In this document: positions 1-8,499 of the stretch, piece by piece
Layout: the number at the start of each line of letters is the position of its first letter
Position numbering within the stretch: position 1 is the stretch's first letter
NCBI GenBank assembly: GCA_022827345.1
Contig: JAJDTB010000039.1
Coordinates: 124,001 to 188,000 of the forward strand
DNA length: 64,000 bases
Origin: Gemmatimonadota bacterium
GTDB lineage: Bacteria > Gemmatimonadota > Gemmatimonadetes > Longimicrobiales > Gaopeijiaceae
Reading direction: 5' to 3'
The notes under the pieces: generated by a model
Databases searched by the model: none
What the model was told of the DNA's origin: nothing
What the model saw: the letters and a program-made list of their open reading frames with translations, nothing else
Made by a program: the position numbers and the translations under genes

Positions 1-1192
1 CGTAACGCTCCAGCGTCTGCAGCCCGAAGTCGTCCATGTGGATCGCGTAGAGCACGCCGTCGCCGAAGCCGACGACCCGGCGGCCCATGGGGAACTCGAC
101 GGACATCGCCAGTTCGCCGCCCGGGCCGAAGACATCGTACCCGGGAGCCTCGCCGGCATCGCGGTGCCGCCGCACCCAGGCGCGCCCGAGCCCGTCGACC
201 GGTACGGGCCGGTCATAGAATGCGGGTTTGACATCGGGCCAGGGGCGGTCGTCGAGGTTGTCGTCGTCATCCGACGAGCCGCCGCGGGTGGCCTGCATGC
301 TCATGGAACCGTTCTCGACCTCCACCGAGATGGCGAGCACGCCGCCCGCTTCCATCCGCTCCTGCGCCCATTCTTCCCTTTCGGCGCGCCCCAGCCCGAT
401 CGGCGTATAGGGAACCGGCTCGCCGCTGACGATCGAGCCGTCGTCACTCATCCAGTCGACGTGATAGTCGCCGGCACGGACGATCACCACGCGCCCGTCG
501 GGAGCCACGCCCCAGGCATCGGCCGGCGACAGCGGAACCTGGCTTACCCGCTCGTTGCGCTCCCCCGCCCCTCCGCTGACCTCGACGATCGTCTCGGGAG
601 GCTTGAAGGTGGCGACCGTGTCGAGGAGCCCGGTTTCCAGGTCGAGCCTGAGGACATCGGCCGAGTCGGATCTCATCCCCCCCATGCCGCCGAGGCCTCG
701 GAAATAGAGCCTGCCGCGGTCGTCGACCGCCTGCGGGAGCGCCATCACGATCTGGCCCATCGACCTGTCGCCGAGGCTGTAGGGCCGCGTCTCGCCGAAT
801 TCCAGATCCGGGCCCAGCTCCGTCAGGCGTCCGTTGCCGAGGTCCACCAGCAGCGTGCGGCCGCCGGGCAGGGGCCAGACCGCATCGGGCTGCCGGTACT
901 CGGTCGGGCCCTCGCCGACGCCGCCGATCGTGTCGGCCGTACCGGCGTCGAGATCGAGCCGCACCACGACCTGGCCGAGAGGATCGGCCACCAGCACGTC
1001 GCCGCCGGGCAGCTCGCGCACCGTGGAGACGACCGAGAAAGGCTCGCCGTAGACCGCGTCCGCCTCGGCCAGCGCCACGACCTCGACCGCGTCGGCGCCC
1101 GCGCCCGGTGCTCCACCGCCCCGCACGATCAGCCACGTGCCCGCGGCCAGGACGACCGCCCCGGCCACCGCCGCCAGAACTCTGCTGCGCAT
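1..1192 (-). CDS. Secreted 6-bladed beta-propeller (NHL-like) protein, 3' end outside the window
   Basis: The frame stays open from an ATG at 1192 to the left edge (397 codons), so the C-terminus is missing. The N-terminus is one hydrophobic segment (VLAAVAGAVVLAAGTWLIV), a signal anchor or signal peptide. The rest is a run of blade-like units with short recurring patterns such as ELPGGDVLVADPL, PLPGGRTLLVDLGNGRL, DDRGRLYFRG, APDGRVVIVRAGD and FGDGVLYAIH, typical of the 6-bladed propeller family common in Gemmatimonadota and Bacteroidota. These are usually extracytoplasmic; the ligand cannot be told. It lies 19 bp upstream of the glutamine synthetase stop on the same strand, and I infer no functional link. 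Confidence 0.75.
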   Translation of the reverse strand, partial: MRSRVLAAVAGAVVLAAGTWLIVRGGGAPGAGADAVEVVALAEADAVYGEPFSVVSTVRELPGGDVLVADPLGQVVVRLDLDAGTADTIGGVGEGPTEYRQPDAVWPLPGGRTLLVDLGNGRLTELGPDLEFGETRPYSLGDRSMGQIVMALPQAVDDRGRLYFRGLGGMGGMRSDSADVLRLDLETGLLDTVATFKPPETIVEVSGGAGERNERVSQVPLSPADAWGVAPDGRVVIVRAGDYHVDWMSDDGSIVSGEPVPYTPIGLGRAEREEWAQERMEAGGVLAISVEVENGSMSMQATRGGSSDDDDNLDDRPWPDVKPAFYDRPVPVDGLGRAWVRRHRDAGEAPGYDVFGPGGELAMSVEFPMGRRVVGFGDGVLYAIHMDDFGLQTLERY

Positions 1193-1211
1193 CGGTCGAA
1201 CCGCGGTCAGC

Positions 1212-3392
1212 CTACTTCACGAAGAGCATGTCGCGGTACGTCGGCAGCGGCCACAGCTCGTCCGGAATCACCTTCTCCATCCGGTCCGCCACCTCGCGCA
1301 CCGCGTTCATCGCGGGGATCACGTTGTTGCGCATGTGGACGACCTTGGACGACACCTCGTCGCCGCCGAGCTCCTCGTTCTGCGCGTCGAGCTCGTCGAG
1401 CGCGGCGCTCAGCTCGTCGATGAGGCCGGAGACCCGGGCGATGTTGCTGTCGAGGCCCGCCGTCGAGCCGCCCGCCCCGGCCGCTCCGCTCCGCGCCGAC
1501 CCGAGCTGGCTCAGGTAGCTGACCGCGGCCGGCAGGATCATGCAGCGGGCGATGCGCGCCGCCGTCTCGCCCTCGATGTTGATCTTGATGAAGTACTGTT
1601 CGGTCAGGACCTCCAGCCGGGCATCCAGCTCGCGCGGCGTCATGACGCCGTATTTGTCGAAGAGCTCCTCGTTCTTGTGGGCACCGAGCGCCGGCAGCGC
1701 CGTGACGGTGTTCCCCGTGTTGAGCAGCCCGCGGCGCTCCGCTTCCTCCACCCACTCCTGGGAGTAGTTGTCGCCGTTGAAGATGATCCGCTTGAAGGAG
1801 GGGATCTCGTTCGAGAGCAGCGTCCACAGCGCGTCCTCGATGGAGGTGCCGGCCTCGACGATCGGCTCGAGCACATCCGTCCACTCGTCGATCGCTTCGG
1901 CGACGATCGTGTTGAGCACGGTGGCCGGCAGCGAGATGCTGGCCGACGAGCCGACCGCGCGGAACTCGAACTTGTTCCCCGTGAAGGCGAAGGGCGATGT
2001 GCGGTTCCGGTCTCCCGAGTGCCGCGGCAGGTCCGGAAGCACGGTGACGCCCAGCCCGAGCAGCCCCTCGCGCTCTCTTTCCCTCGCTCTCCCGGATTCC
2101 TCCAACTGGTTGAAGATGTCCTCCAGCTGGCTGCCCAGGAACACCGAGATGATCGAGGGCGGCGCTTCGTTGGCGCCTAGGCGGTGGTCGTTGCCGGCCG
2201 TCGAGACGCAGGCCAGCAGGAGATCCTGGTGCTTCTCCACCGCGCTCATCACCGCCGTGCAGAAGAAGAGGAACATCAGGTTGTCGTGAGGCGTGTCGCC
2301 CGGCTCCATCAGGTTGTGGGTCGACGTGCCGAACGACCAGTTGACGTGCTTGCCGCTCCCGTTGATCCCCATGAACGGCTTCTCGTGCAGAAGGCAGACG
2401 AGGCCGTAGCGGCGGGCGTTCCGCTCGAGCACGCGCATGGTGAGCTGCTGGTGGTCCGACGCCACGTTCGCGTTCTCGTAGACCGGAGCCATCTCGTACT
2501 GCCCCGGCGCCACCTCGTTGTGCCGCGTCTTCATCGGCACGCCCAGGCGGTACAGGTCCATCTCGACGGACTGGATGTATGCCAGCACGCGCTCGTGCAT
2601 CGAGCCGAAGTAGTGGTCGTCGAGCTCCTGTCCCCGCGGCGGCTTCGCGCCGAAGAGCGTGCGGCCGGAGGTCATCAGGTCCGGGCGGCGGTAGTAGAAC
2701 TCGCGGTCGAGGAGGAAGAACTCCTGCTCGGGCCCGAGATTGGCCGTCACCCGGCTCGGCTCCTCGCCGAAGAGCTTCAGCGCCCGGCGGGTGACGCGAT
2801 CGAGCGCATCGATCGACTTCAGCAGCGGGATCTTGGCGTCGAGGCTCTCGCCCGCCCAGCTGGAGAACGCCGTCGGGATGCAGAGGTAGGTCGCCGATTC
2901 ACCGCCGAGCACGAACGCCGGCGAGGTCGGATCCCAGGCGGTGTAGCCGCGGGCCTCGAAGGTGGCGCGCAGGCCCCCGGAGGGGAACGAGGATGCGTCG
3001 GGCTCGCCCTGGACGAGTTCGTCGCCGCCGAAATCGGTGATCGCGCGGCCGTCACGCCCGACCTTGAGGAAGGAGTCGTGCTTTTCGGCCGTGCTCCCCG
3101 TGAGCGGCTGGAACCAGTGCGTGTAGTGGGTCGCGCCCCGCGAAAGCGCCCAGTCCTTCATCGCCGCCGCCACGGTATCCGCAACTCCGGGATCGAGCTC
3201 CTCACCGTGGGCGATCGTCCTCGTCAGCTGCTTGAAGACGTTGTCCGGCAGGCGGGACTGCATCTCCTTCATCCCGAAGGTGTCCTCCCCGAAGACCCGG
3301 GGAAGGAAGTCCCGGTCGCCTGATCTGGATTCCTGCCTGCGGCTCCAGGTTTTGGCCGCGCTGACGGAATCGAAACGTCTCTGGGTGCTCAT
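1212..3392 (-). CDS. glnN: Glutamine synthetase type III
   Basis: This cytoplasmic enzyme makes glutamine from glutamate, ammonia and ATP. The 726-residue length fits GSIII and is far longer than GSI (about 450-470) or GSII. GSIII-typical motifs are visible: an acidic metal-binding block GPEQEFFLLD near residues 220-229, RHNEVAPGQYEMAPV near 290-304, and the ATP/metal loop NGSGKHVNWSFG near 344-355. The first in-frame ATG gives the family N-terminus (MSTQRRFDSVSAAKTW). It is transcribed alone: the upstream gap to the multicopper oxidase is 221 bp and holds a palindromic hairpin, and no PII or amtB gene is adjacent. Confidence 0.95.
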   Translation of the reverse strand: MSTQRRFDSVSAAKTWSRRQESRSGDRDFLPRVFGEDTFGMKEMQSRLPDNVFKQLTRTIAHGEELDPGVADTVAAAMKDWALSRGATHYTHWFQPLTGSTAEKHDSFLKVGRDGRAITDFGGDELVQGEPDASSFPSGGLRATFEARGYTAWDPTSPAFVLGGESATYLCIPTAFSSWAGESLDAKIPLLKSIDALDRVTRRALKLFGEEPSRVTANLGPEQEFFLLDREFYYRRPDLMTSGRTLFGAKPPRGQELDDHYFGSMHERVLAYIQSVEMDLYRLGVPMKTRHNEVAPGQYEMAPVYENANVASDHQQLTMRVLERNARRYGLVCLLHEKPFMGINGSGKHVNWSFGTSTHNLMEPGDTPHDNLMFLFFCTAVMSAVEKHQDLLLACVSTAGNDHRLGANEAPPSIISVFLGSQLEDIFNQLEESGRAREREREGLLGLGVTVLPDLPRHSGDRNRTSPFAFTGNKFEFRAVGSSASISLPATVLNTIVAEAIDEWTDVLEPIVEAGTSIEDALWTLLSNEIPSFKRIIFNGDNYSQEWVEEAERRGLLNTGNTVTALPALGAHKNEELFDKYGVMTPRELDARLEVLTEQYFIKINIEGETAARIARCMILPAAVSYLSQLGSARSGAAGAGGSTAGLDSNIARVSGLIDELSAALDELDAQNEELGGDEVSSKVVHMRNNVIPAMNAVREVADRMEKVIPDELWPLPTYRDMLFVK

Positions 3393-3534
3393 CGTTGGAC
3401 AGTCCTTTGGTGGGCGTGGGAGTGCTCAAATGAGCCCGGCCTTTCGGCCCGGCAGAATGTTGAAAAAAGCAATGCTAATGGGAAGCTGTAAGGGTGCGGG
3501 CGCAGTTTCAAGGGTGCGGCAGAGAAAACTGTTG

Positions 3535-3570
3535 TTTGTCCGCCAAATCAGGCCTTTTTTGGCGGACAAA
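3535..3570. repeat. Inverted repeat TTTGTCCGCCAAA ... TTTGGCGGACAAA
   Basis: The two 13-base arms at 3535-3547 and 3558-3570 are perfect reverse complements around a 10-nt loop containing a T run. It occupies the gap between the multicopper oxidase 3' end and glnN, so it could act as a terminator for the oxidase or be a member of a dispersed palindromic element. Two hairpins with the same core (TTGTCSGCCA) occur at 48848-48933, which favours a repeat family. Nothing else recognisable lies in 3393-3613. Confidence 0.7.
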
Positions 3571-3613
3571 GTCGGAAGTCCTCTCGCTTCTGACGCTGCT
3601 CCTGAAAGATCGA

Positions 3614-5335
3614 CTAGTCTTCCACCGTGAAGTGGAACATCATGCCCGCGCTGAGGTGCTCGGCGATGTGGCAGTGCAGCATCCAGTCGCCGGGATTCGA
3701 CATCTCGACGAGGATGTCCATGGTCGAGCCGACCGGCACGATCGCCGTGTCCTTCCAGACCAGGTTGTCGTTGGGGACGTCGTCGCGCGCGAGCACCACG
3801 AAGCGCTGGCCGTGGACGTGGATGGGGTGGTTCATCGGGTGAAACGAGTCGGGCGAGTTGAAGACGCGGATCTTCACGAGGTCGCCGCGCTGGAAGGTCC
3901 AGTGGATGTCCCCGTTCTCGCGGCCGGTGGCCAGGTCCTTCAGGATCCAGGTGACCTGCGTGCCGGATGAGAGCCAGTTCATCATCGGCATCGCGTCGTT
4001 CCACTCCATGGGAGGGACGTAGAGGGTGTCCATCTCCATCGAGCGGATGATCGGGAGCGGAAGCCCCCGAACCCGCACGGTGGCTTCGAGGTTGTAGTCG
4101 GGGGCGCGGCCGGCGTGTGCGCGCAAGGCCTCCACTTCGGCCGCCACCTCGGCGACATCGCGTAGCGTCTCGAATGCCTCCGCGACCTCGTCCCGGACCG
4201 GCGGCCCGGCGACCGTCACGCGCGCCAGCGTGTCCACATGCGGGTAGAACTCGCCCCGGAAGTGGTTGATGGCCTGGATCGTGTTCGCGATCGCCACCTC
4301 CCCTTCTTCCGGGAAGACCACGTCGACCACGTAGCGCTCGGCCGGCGCGATCACCACGCTCGACACCCACGTCTCGCGCTCGAAGCGGCCCACGTCCGAC
4401 GCGACCAGCTTCACCCGCGCCGACCCGAAGGTCACGTTGAAGGTGCGCGTGTTGGCGACGTTGGTCATGAAGAAGCGCACCACCTCGCCCGGGCGCACCG
4501 CCAAACCGTGCCCCGTCACCCCGTTCACGAGCATCACGTTGCCGAAGCGCCCCATGAGCGCGTGGGTCGGCGCCTCCTTCCCCCACGGGATGAAGCCCTG
4601 GTCGTCCATCAGGATGTCGTCCAGGACGAGCAGCTCCTCGCGGTGGGCCGGGCCGTAGTAGTCCGGGTCGGGGGAGTCGACGAGGAGGTTGCCGTAGAGG
4701 CCCAGGTCCTGCTGGACGTCTTCGCGCATGTGGGGGTGGTACCAGAACATCCCCGCGTCGGGCACGTGCAGTTCATAGACGAACGACTCGCCGACCTCGA
4801 TCGGGTCCTGGGTCAGCGTCTCGACGCCGTCGAAGCGGTTTTCGAGGCGGAGGCCGTGCCAGTGGACGGTGGTGGGACTCTCGATCCGGTTCGTGACGCG
4901 CACCACCACGGTCGAGCCCTGCGGCGCCCGGATGAGGGGGCCCGGATACTGGCCGTTGTAGCCGTACATGGCCGCCGTGTGGCCGTGCAGGGTGCGGCGG
5001 ACAATGGTGACGTCGACGTTGAACGTGTCGCCCGCCGCCAGGTGGACGACCTCGCTCGGCCGCGCCTCGGGCAGGGTCATGACGTCGATCCCGGCCGCCG
5101 CGAGGAAGGGTTCGACCGGGGGCAGCGCCATCTCCAGCCCCGGGATCATGGGCATGTTCGGGTCCATGGGGGGCATGCGCCAGCCGCCGCCCATGTCGTG
5201 CATCATGTGGGCGGCGTGGTCCATGTCCTGGGCGGCGGCGGGGGCCGGGAGGAGGAGCGCCACAGCGACGGGCAGGAGCACCACGCAAGCCAGGCTGGCC
5301 CGGGCCGTCCGAAGATACGGTTGCGCGGCGGTCAT
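3614..5335 (-). CDS. Secreted multicopper oxidase (laccase-like)
   Basis: This periplasmic three-cupredoxin oxidase couples one-electron oxidation of a metal or organic substrate to reduction of O2. All four copper-binding blocks are visible: HWHG near residue 156, WYHPH near 197, HPIHVHG near 501 and HCHIAEH near 552, followed by the Met-containing tail AGMMFHF. A signal peptide (ACVVLLPVAVALLLPAPAAAQ) precedes a Met/His-rich stretch (HMMHDMGGGWRMPPMDP) like those that bind Cu(I). I chose the ATG at 5335, which gives 573 aa with the signal peptide at the very start; an upstream in-frame start would bury it. The ATG overlaps the vapC stop as ATGA, with no Shine-Dalgarno visible, so translation may be coupled to vapC. 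Confidence 0.93.
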   Translation of the reverse strand: MTAAQPYLRTARASLACVVLLPVAVALLLPAPAAAQDMDHAAHMMHDMGGGWRMPPMDPNMPMIPGLEMALPPVEPFLAAAGIDVMTLPEARPSEVVHLAAGDTFNVDVTIVRRTLHGHTAAMYGYNGQYPGPLIRAPQGSTVVVRVTNRIESPTTVHWHGLRLENRFDGVETLTQDPIEVGESFVYELHVPDAGMFWYHPHMREDVQQDLGLYGNLLVDSPDPDYYGPAHREELLVLDDILMDDQGFIPWGKEAPTHALMGRFGNVMLVNGVTGHGLAVRPGEVVRFFMTNVANTRTFNVTFGSARVKLVASDVGRFERETWVSSVVIAPAERYVVDVVFPEEGEVAIANTIQAINHFRGEFYPHVDTLARVTVAGPPVRDEVAEAFETLRDVAEVAAEVEALRAHAGRAPDYNLEATVRVRGLPLPIIRSMEMDTLYVPPMEWNDAMPMMNWLSSGTQVTWILKDLATGRENGDIHWTFQRGDLVKIRVFNSPDSFHPMNHPIHVHGQRFVVLARDDVPNDNLVWKDTAIVPVGSTMDILVEMSNPGDWMLHCHIAEHLSAGMMFHFTVED

Positions 5336-5718
5336 GCCGGATCGATATCGGTTTGGGAGAAGTCCCCGCCCTTGAACAACAGCGGCTCGCCTGTCGTCCT
5401 GGCGAGCGCGTAGGCGAAGCAGTCTCCGAAGTTCAGCGCGGCAGGGTGATTTCCCTTCCCGTAGCGGCGCCATGCGCGGCGCGCTGCTTCAAGGTGCTCG
5501 ACTGTGACGGGCACCAATTCGATTTCCGCGCGCTCCAGCAGGGCATCCAGGTCATGGGCCGCCGCTTCGCTGCCTCGACTTTCCACCACTATCGAAGCCT
5601 CCAGGACGTTGGCGACCGACATGCGGCAGGGATAGGCACCCATGATCGCAGCGGCATGACGCCTCGCATCGGGCTCGTCAAACAGGATCGCGAGTACCGC
5701 CGAGCTGTCGACGATCAC
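5332..5718 (-). CDS. vapC: VapC-type PIN-domain ribonuclease toxin
   Basis: The 128-residue PIN domain has the expected acidic active site: D4 in MIVDSSAVLA, E40 in NVLEASIVVES, D99 in LNFGDCFAYALA and D119 in FKGGDFSQTD. Such toxins cleave RNA at specific sites and are neutralised by the cognate VapB. The start codon overlaps the vapB stop by 4 nt, and the stop overlaps the multicopper oxidase start by 4 nt, so three genes form one minus-strand unit. No frame damage is visible, and the protein looks active. Confidence 0.93.
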   Translation of the reverse strand: MIVDSSAVLAILFDEPDARRHAAAIMGAYPCRMSVANVLEASIVVESRGSEAAAHDLDALLERAEIELVPVTVEHLEAARRAWRRYGKGNHPAALNFGDCFAYALARTTGEPLLFKGGDFSQTDIDPA

Positions 5719-5972
5719 CCGGGGAGGCCCCGGTCATCGTAAAGTAGATCTCCGTGCTCGATGGCCGACGGCCCGGGCTTGAGCGACTCGGCACAGCGCC
5801 TCCCGATTGTCAGCAACTCGTCGATACCGGCTTCCAGGCCGCGTCGGCGCTTCTCGCGCGCAAGGCGTTCACGAAGTGCCACGGTGATGGCGCCGGTCAT
5901 GGTTTCGCCGGTCAGCCGGGCCAAGTCGCGCGCGAGCAGACAGGTCTCGTCATTTTTGATGTTGAGCCCCAT
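5715..5972 (-). CDS. vapB: VapB-type antitoxin (PSK/Rv0623-like family)
   Basis: This 85-residue protein begins MGLNIKNDETCLLARDLARLTGETMTGA, the characteristic start of the Rv0623/PSK family of VapB antitoxins with an N-terminal DNA-binding strand-helix part and a C-terminal toxin-binding tail. It should bind VapC and repress its own promoter. A strong ribosome-binding site (GGAGG) sits just before the ATG, and an inverted repeat lies 12-40 nt upstream. Confidence 0.9.
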   Translation of the reverse strand: MGLNIKNDETCLLARDLARLTGETMTGAITVALRERLAREKRRRGLEAGIDELLTIGRRCAESLKPGPSAIEHGDLLYDDRGLPG

Positions 5973-5983
5973 GGCAACCTCCG

Positions 5984-6012
5984 GGGTAGAAGCGAAACCT
6001 CCAGCTCTACCC
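5984..6012 (-). promoter_or_regulatory. Candidate VapB operator (inverted repeat)
   Basis: GGGTAGA at 5984-5990 and TCTACCC at 6006-6012 form a perfect 7-bp inverted repeat with 15 nt between arms, directly upstream of the vapB ribosome-binding site. Position and symmetry fit an autoregulatory operator for a VapBC complex. The remaining sequence to 6147 shows no gene. Confidence 0.45.
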
Positions 6013-6147
6013 TATGTTGGCTTGCTCGCAACCGCAACCCTGGTCATAGATCGCCGAGGCGTCGACCTCATCGCCGGCGACCTTTGCGGGGTGGCTGGAT
6101 CAGGCCCCGGGGGGACCGCCGCCAGCAGCACAAGCCGGGCGACGGCC

Positions 6148-6762
6148 CTATTCATACCCGTAGGCGGCGCAGTTCTTCTCTTCGAAGGGGCCGTGGCCGG
6201 CCATGGTGTGCATCATGCCGCTGCGGGACATGCCGCGGATGACGATCGGGCCGGTCCACATGGTCGCGTCCGGGTCGAAGGCGGGCTCCAGGGTGACCAC
6301 CACGAGGAACTTGTTCCAGGCGACCCTGCCGCTGAAGCCGGCCGGTTCCGTCAGCTCGCCTGCGAGGGCGACCTGGTCCAGCTCGGGAGTGGTGGTCCAC
6401 ACCACGTACGTGCCTCCCCGGGCCGGGGCGAGGCGCTCGAAGCGGACCGTAAAGTCGTACTGGTAGCTCCCGTCCGTTCCCAGCGCTACGCCGTACGGCG
6501 ACTGCGCGAAGGCAACCTCGCCGACGCCGGTCGCGTTGCCGGTGCCGGGCACGCGCTTCGTCGAGACCATGGGGAACCGGTAGTACTCGGGGCCGGAGTC
6601 GGCCCTGTGCAGCGCGCCGCACGCGGCCACGTCGCCGGCCACCTCGGAGCGCGAGTCGGCCACCCGCCAGCCCCCCTCGGCGTTCCGGACGGGGGCCGCG
6701 ACGACGAGCAGCGCCGTCAGCGCCAAGAACCCTCCCGGTCTTCCGGATCCAGTCATCCTCAT
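6148..6762 (-). CDS. Secreted protein of unknown function
   Basis: The protein has 204 residues with a basic start and a hydrophobic signal peptide (GGFLALTALLVVAAPV). The mature part is rich in Gly and beta-prone residues (YVVWTTTPELDQVALAGEL, GRVAWNKFLVVVTLEP), suggesting a small beta-sandwich, and ends with a Met/His patch (SGMMHTMAGHGPF) and two Cys, at least one of which could pair. I do not recognise the family. It follows the LVIVD propeller by 19 bp on the same strand and probably shares its transcript. The Met/His patch and the nearby multicopper oxidase raise the possibility of a metal-related role, but that is inference only. Confidence 0.7.
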   Translation of the reverse strand: MRMTGSGRPGGFLALTALLVVAAPVRNAEGGWRVADSRSEVAGDVAACGALHRADSGPEYYRFPMVSTKRVPGTGNATGVGEVAFAQSPYGVALGTDGSYQYDFTVRFERLAPARGGTYVVWTTTPELDQVALAGELTEPAGFSGRVAWNKFLVVVTLEPAFDPDATMWTGPIVIRGMSRSGMMHTMAGHGPFEEKNCAAYGYE

Positions 6763-6781
6763 CCTGCTCTGCCTCCGATGT

Positions 6782-8116
6782 TCAGCTTACGGGGCGCCGG
6801 ATCGGGCCGCGGTCCCAGTCCTGCGCGGACGAGATGTCGGGCATGCCCCAGTCCTCGCCGTTCCAGCCGCTGAATCCGTCCATGCGGAAGGTCCAGAGGC
6901 CGGTGGACATGTCGCTGACGACGATCAGTCCGTCGGCGTTGCGGACGTCGACTCCGAAGGCGCCGTTGAAGACGGGGGTGCGATCCCGGTTGGGCGGGCC
7001 GACGTAGGTGTCGTAGTAGCCGACCGTGACCGGGTTCTCCGGGTCCATGAGCGAGAAGATCTGCAGGCCGTCGAGGTAGCCGGACGCGAAGACGTAGGGC
7101 CAGCGGACCTCGTGGTTGTGCACGAGGTTCTGCCAGTCGGCGGTCCAGGCGGAGATCGGGGTGCGGATGTTGGTGACCTCGCCGTCGAGCGCGGGCTGCA
7201 GGTCGAAGATGCGGATGGGGGCGTACTGGTACTCGGTCTCGGCGATGACGTAGCGGCCATCGGGGCTCGGGGTGAAGGTGTGGCCGCCGCGCACGCCGCT
7301 GACGCCGACGAGCGTGACGCGGAGTTCGGGGTTCTCGAGGTCGGTGACGTCGTAGATGTAGTAGCCGCCGCTGCCGCCGCCGTAGAAGCGGTCCTCGCCG
7401 GTGTCGGGGTGATAGCCGACGTAGAAGTCGTGGTATCCGCGTCCGCCGCGGTTGAATTCGGTTTCCGGAACGGGGACGCGGCCGACGAGGGCGTTGTCGA
7501 GGTCGCCTTCGACGACGCGTGCCAGGTCGTAGACGTGCGCGAAGGGGCCGCTGACGGTCGAGAAGAGCAGAACCCGGCCATCGGAGTGCTTGTAGATGAA
7601 GATGTTGTGGAAGCCGCCCGGCAGGTCGGGCTCGCGGATCCGGGCCACTTCGCTGACGGTGGCGGGGTCCGGCAGGCCGGTCACGTCGAGCACGACGGCG
7701 CCCATGTCGGTGTTGGGACCGCCCTGTCCGAACTGCAGCGACTGCACCACGTAGTAGCGGTCACCGATCTTGAAGTGCTTCACGTCCATGCCGCCGGTGC
7801 GCATGTGGAGGTCCTGGTTCTCGATCCGCCATTCGTACAGGACCTCCGGGTGCTCGGGGTCGGCGATAGAGACGATGTCGAGGCCCTTGGGACCGACGTC
7901 GCCGTAGACCATCCGCGCGACGTACGCGTAGGGGCGGTCGAGCTCCTGCTCGAGGTCCATGTCGGCCACCGAGAGGCGCGGGCCCAGGGGGATGTGGCCG
8001 AGGATCTCCATGTTGTCGCTGCCAGGCTTGGAGGCCGTCCACTGGGCGTGGGCGGGGGCGGCGAGGAGGAGGAGAAACGCGGCGGTGCTCAGGGCATACA
8101 AGGGGCGGACGGACAT
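6782..8116 (-). CDS. Secreted LVIVD-repeat beta-propeller protein
   Basis: The 444-residue protein has a clear signal peptide (ALSTAAFLLLLAAPAHAQ). The body repeats the pattern of LVIVD proteins: a blade naming a status followed by a D-x-x-x-P turn, as in LDIVSIADPEHPEVLYEW, AVVLDVTGLPDPATV, YYIYDVTDLENPELRV and LQIFSLMDPENPVTVGYY. This family forms extracellular propellers; no enzymatic residues can be assigned. It likely heads a two-gene unit with the secreted unknown downstream. Confidence 0.85.
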   Translation of the reverse strand: MSVRPLYALSTAAFLLLLAAPAHAQWTASKPGSDNMEILGHIPLGPRLSVADMDLEQELDRPYAYVARMVYGDVGPKGLDIVSIADPEHPEVLYEWRIENQDLHMRTGGMDVKHFKIGDRYYVVQSLQFGQGGPNTDMGAVVLDVTGLPDPATVSEVARIREPDLPGGFHNIFIYKHSDGRVLLFSTVSGPFAHVYDLARVVEGDLDNALVGRVPVPETEFNRGGRGYHDFYVGYHPDTGEDRFYGGGSGGYYIYDVTDLENPELRVTLVGVSGVRGGHTFTPSPDGRYVIAETEYQYAPIRIFDLQPALDGEVTNIRTPISAWTADWQNLVHNHEVRWPYVFASGYLDGLQIFSLMDPENPVTVGYYDTYVGPPNRDRTPVFNGAFGVDVRNADGLIVVSDMSTGLWTFRMDGFSGWNGEDWGMPDISSAQDWDRGPIRRPVS

Positions 8117-8217
8117 AACCGAAACCTCCGGGTGATTGGATGTCGCTTTGCGTCGGGTGACTCGGTCGAAAACTATGGGAGAGTGTGCCCGGCGAACAAG
8201 GCGAGCGGGGAGGCGGC

Positions 8218-8436
8218 TTATGAGCCCGACTCTACCTCGACCGACCCGACACCAGTCCGCGGCTCGGGGATTGGATCACCGTGTTCACGCAGGGAATCCA
8301 GATGGAAGACAACCGCTTCCTGAATCAGCTGCTCCGTGTCTTCGTAGGAGCCTGCAGCCGCAACGCAACCCGGCAGGTCGGGAACGTAGGCCGAGTATCC
8401 GTTGTCGGTCGGCTCAATGACGATCGCGTATGTCAT
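8218..8436 (-). CDS. hicB: HicB-family antitoxin-like protein (orphan)
   Basis: The 72 residues match the short HicB fold: MTYAIVIEPTDNGYSAYVPDLPGCVAAA, then SYEDTEQLIQEAVVFHLDSLREHGDPIPEP. HicB normally neutralises the HicA mRNA interferase through this partially degraded RNase H fold; the C-terminal DNA-binding part of longer HicBs is absent, as is common in this subfamily. A complete hicA would be expected directly upstream, but only its last 27 or so codons remain (8414-8499), so the protein is now an orphan. Confidence 0.88.
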   Translation of the reverse strand: MTYAIVIEPTDNGYSAYVPDLPGCVAAAGSYEDTEQLIQEAVVFHLDSLREHGDPIPEPRTGVGSVEVESGS

Positions 8437-8499
8437 GGGATCTCTCCAATCGTAGTCCAGCCTGTTTGAGGATACTCTTCCCGGGGGCCAAGTCCTGGC
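8414..8499 (-). pseudogene. hicA: hicA remnant (C-terminal tail only)
   Basis: Immediately after the hupE stop, one frame reads GQDLAPGKSILKQAGLRLER and stops inside hicB at 8414-8416. This matches the conserved end of HicA toxins (L-x-P-G-T-L-x-x-I-L-R-Q-A-G-L), in the position a hicA 3' end should have relative to hicB. No start codon or upstream HicA sequence (including the catalytic His region) remains, since hupE occupies that space. It is read here as the scar of a deletion that removed most of hicA. Confidence 0.6.
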
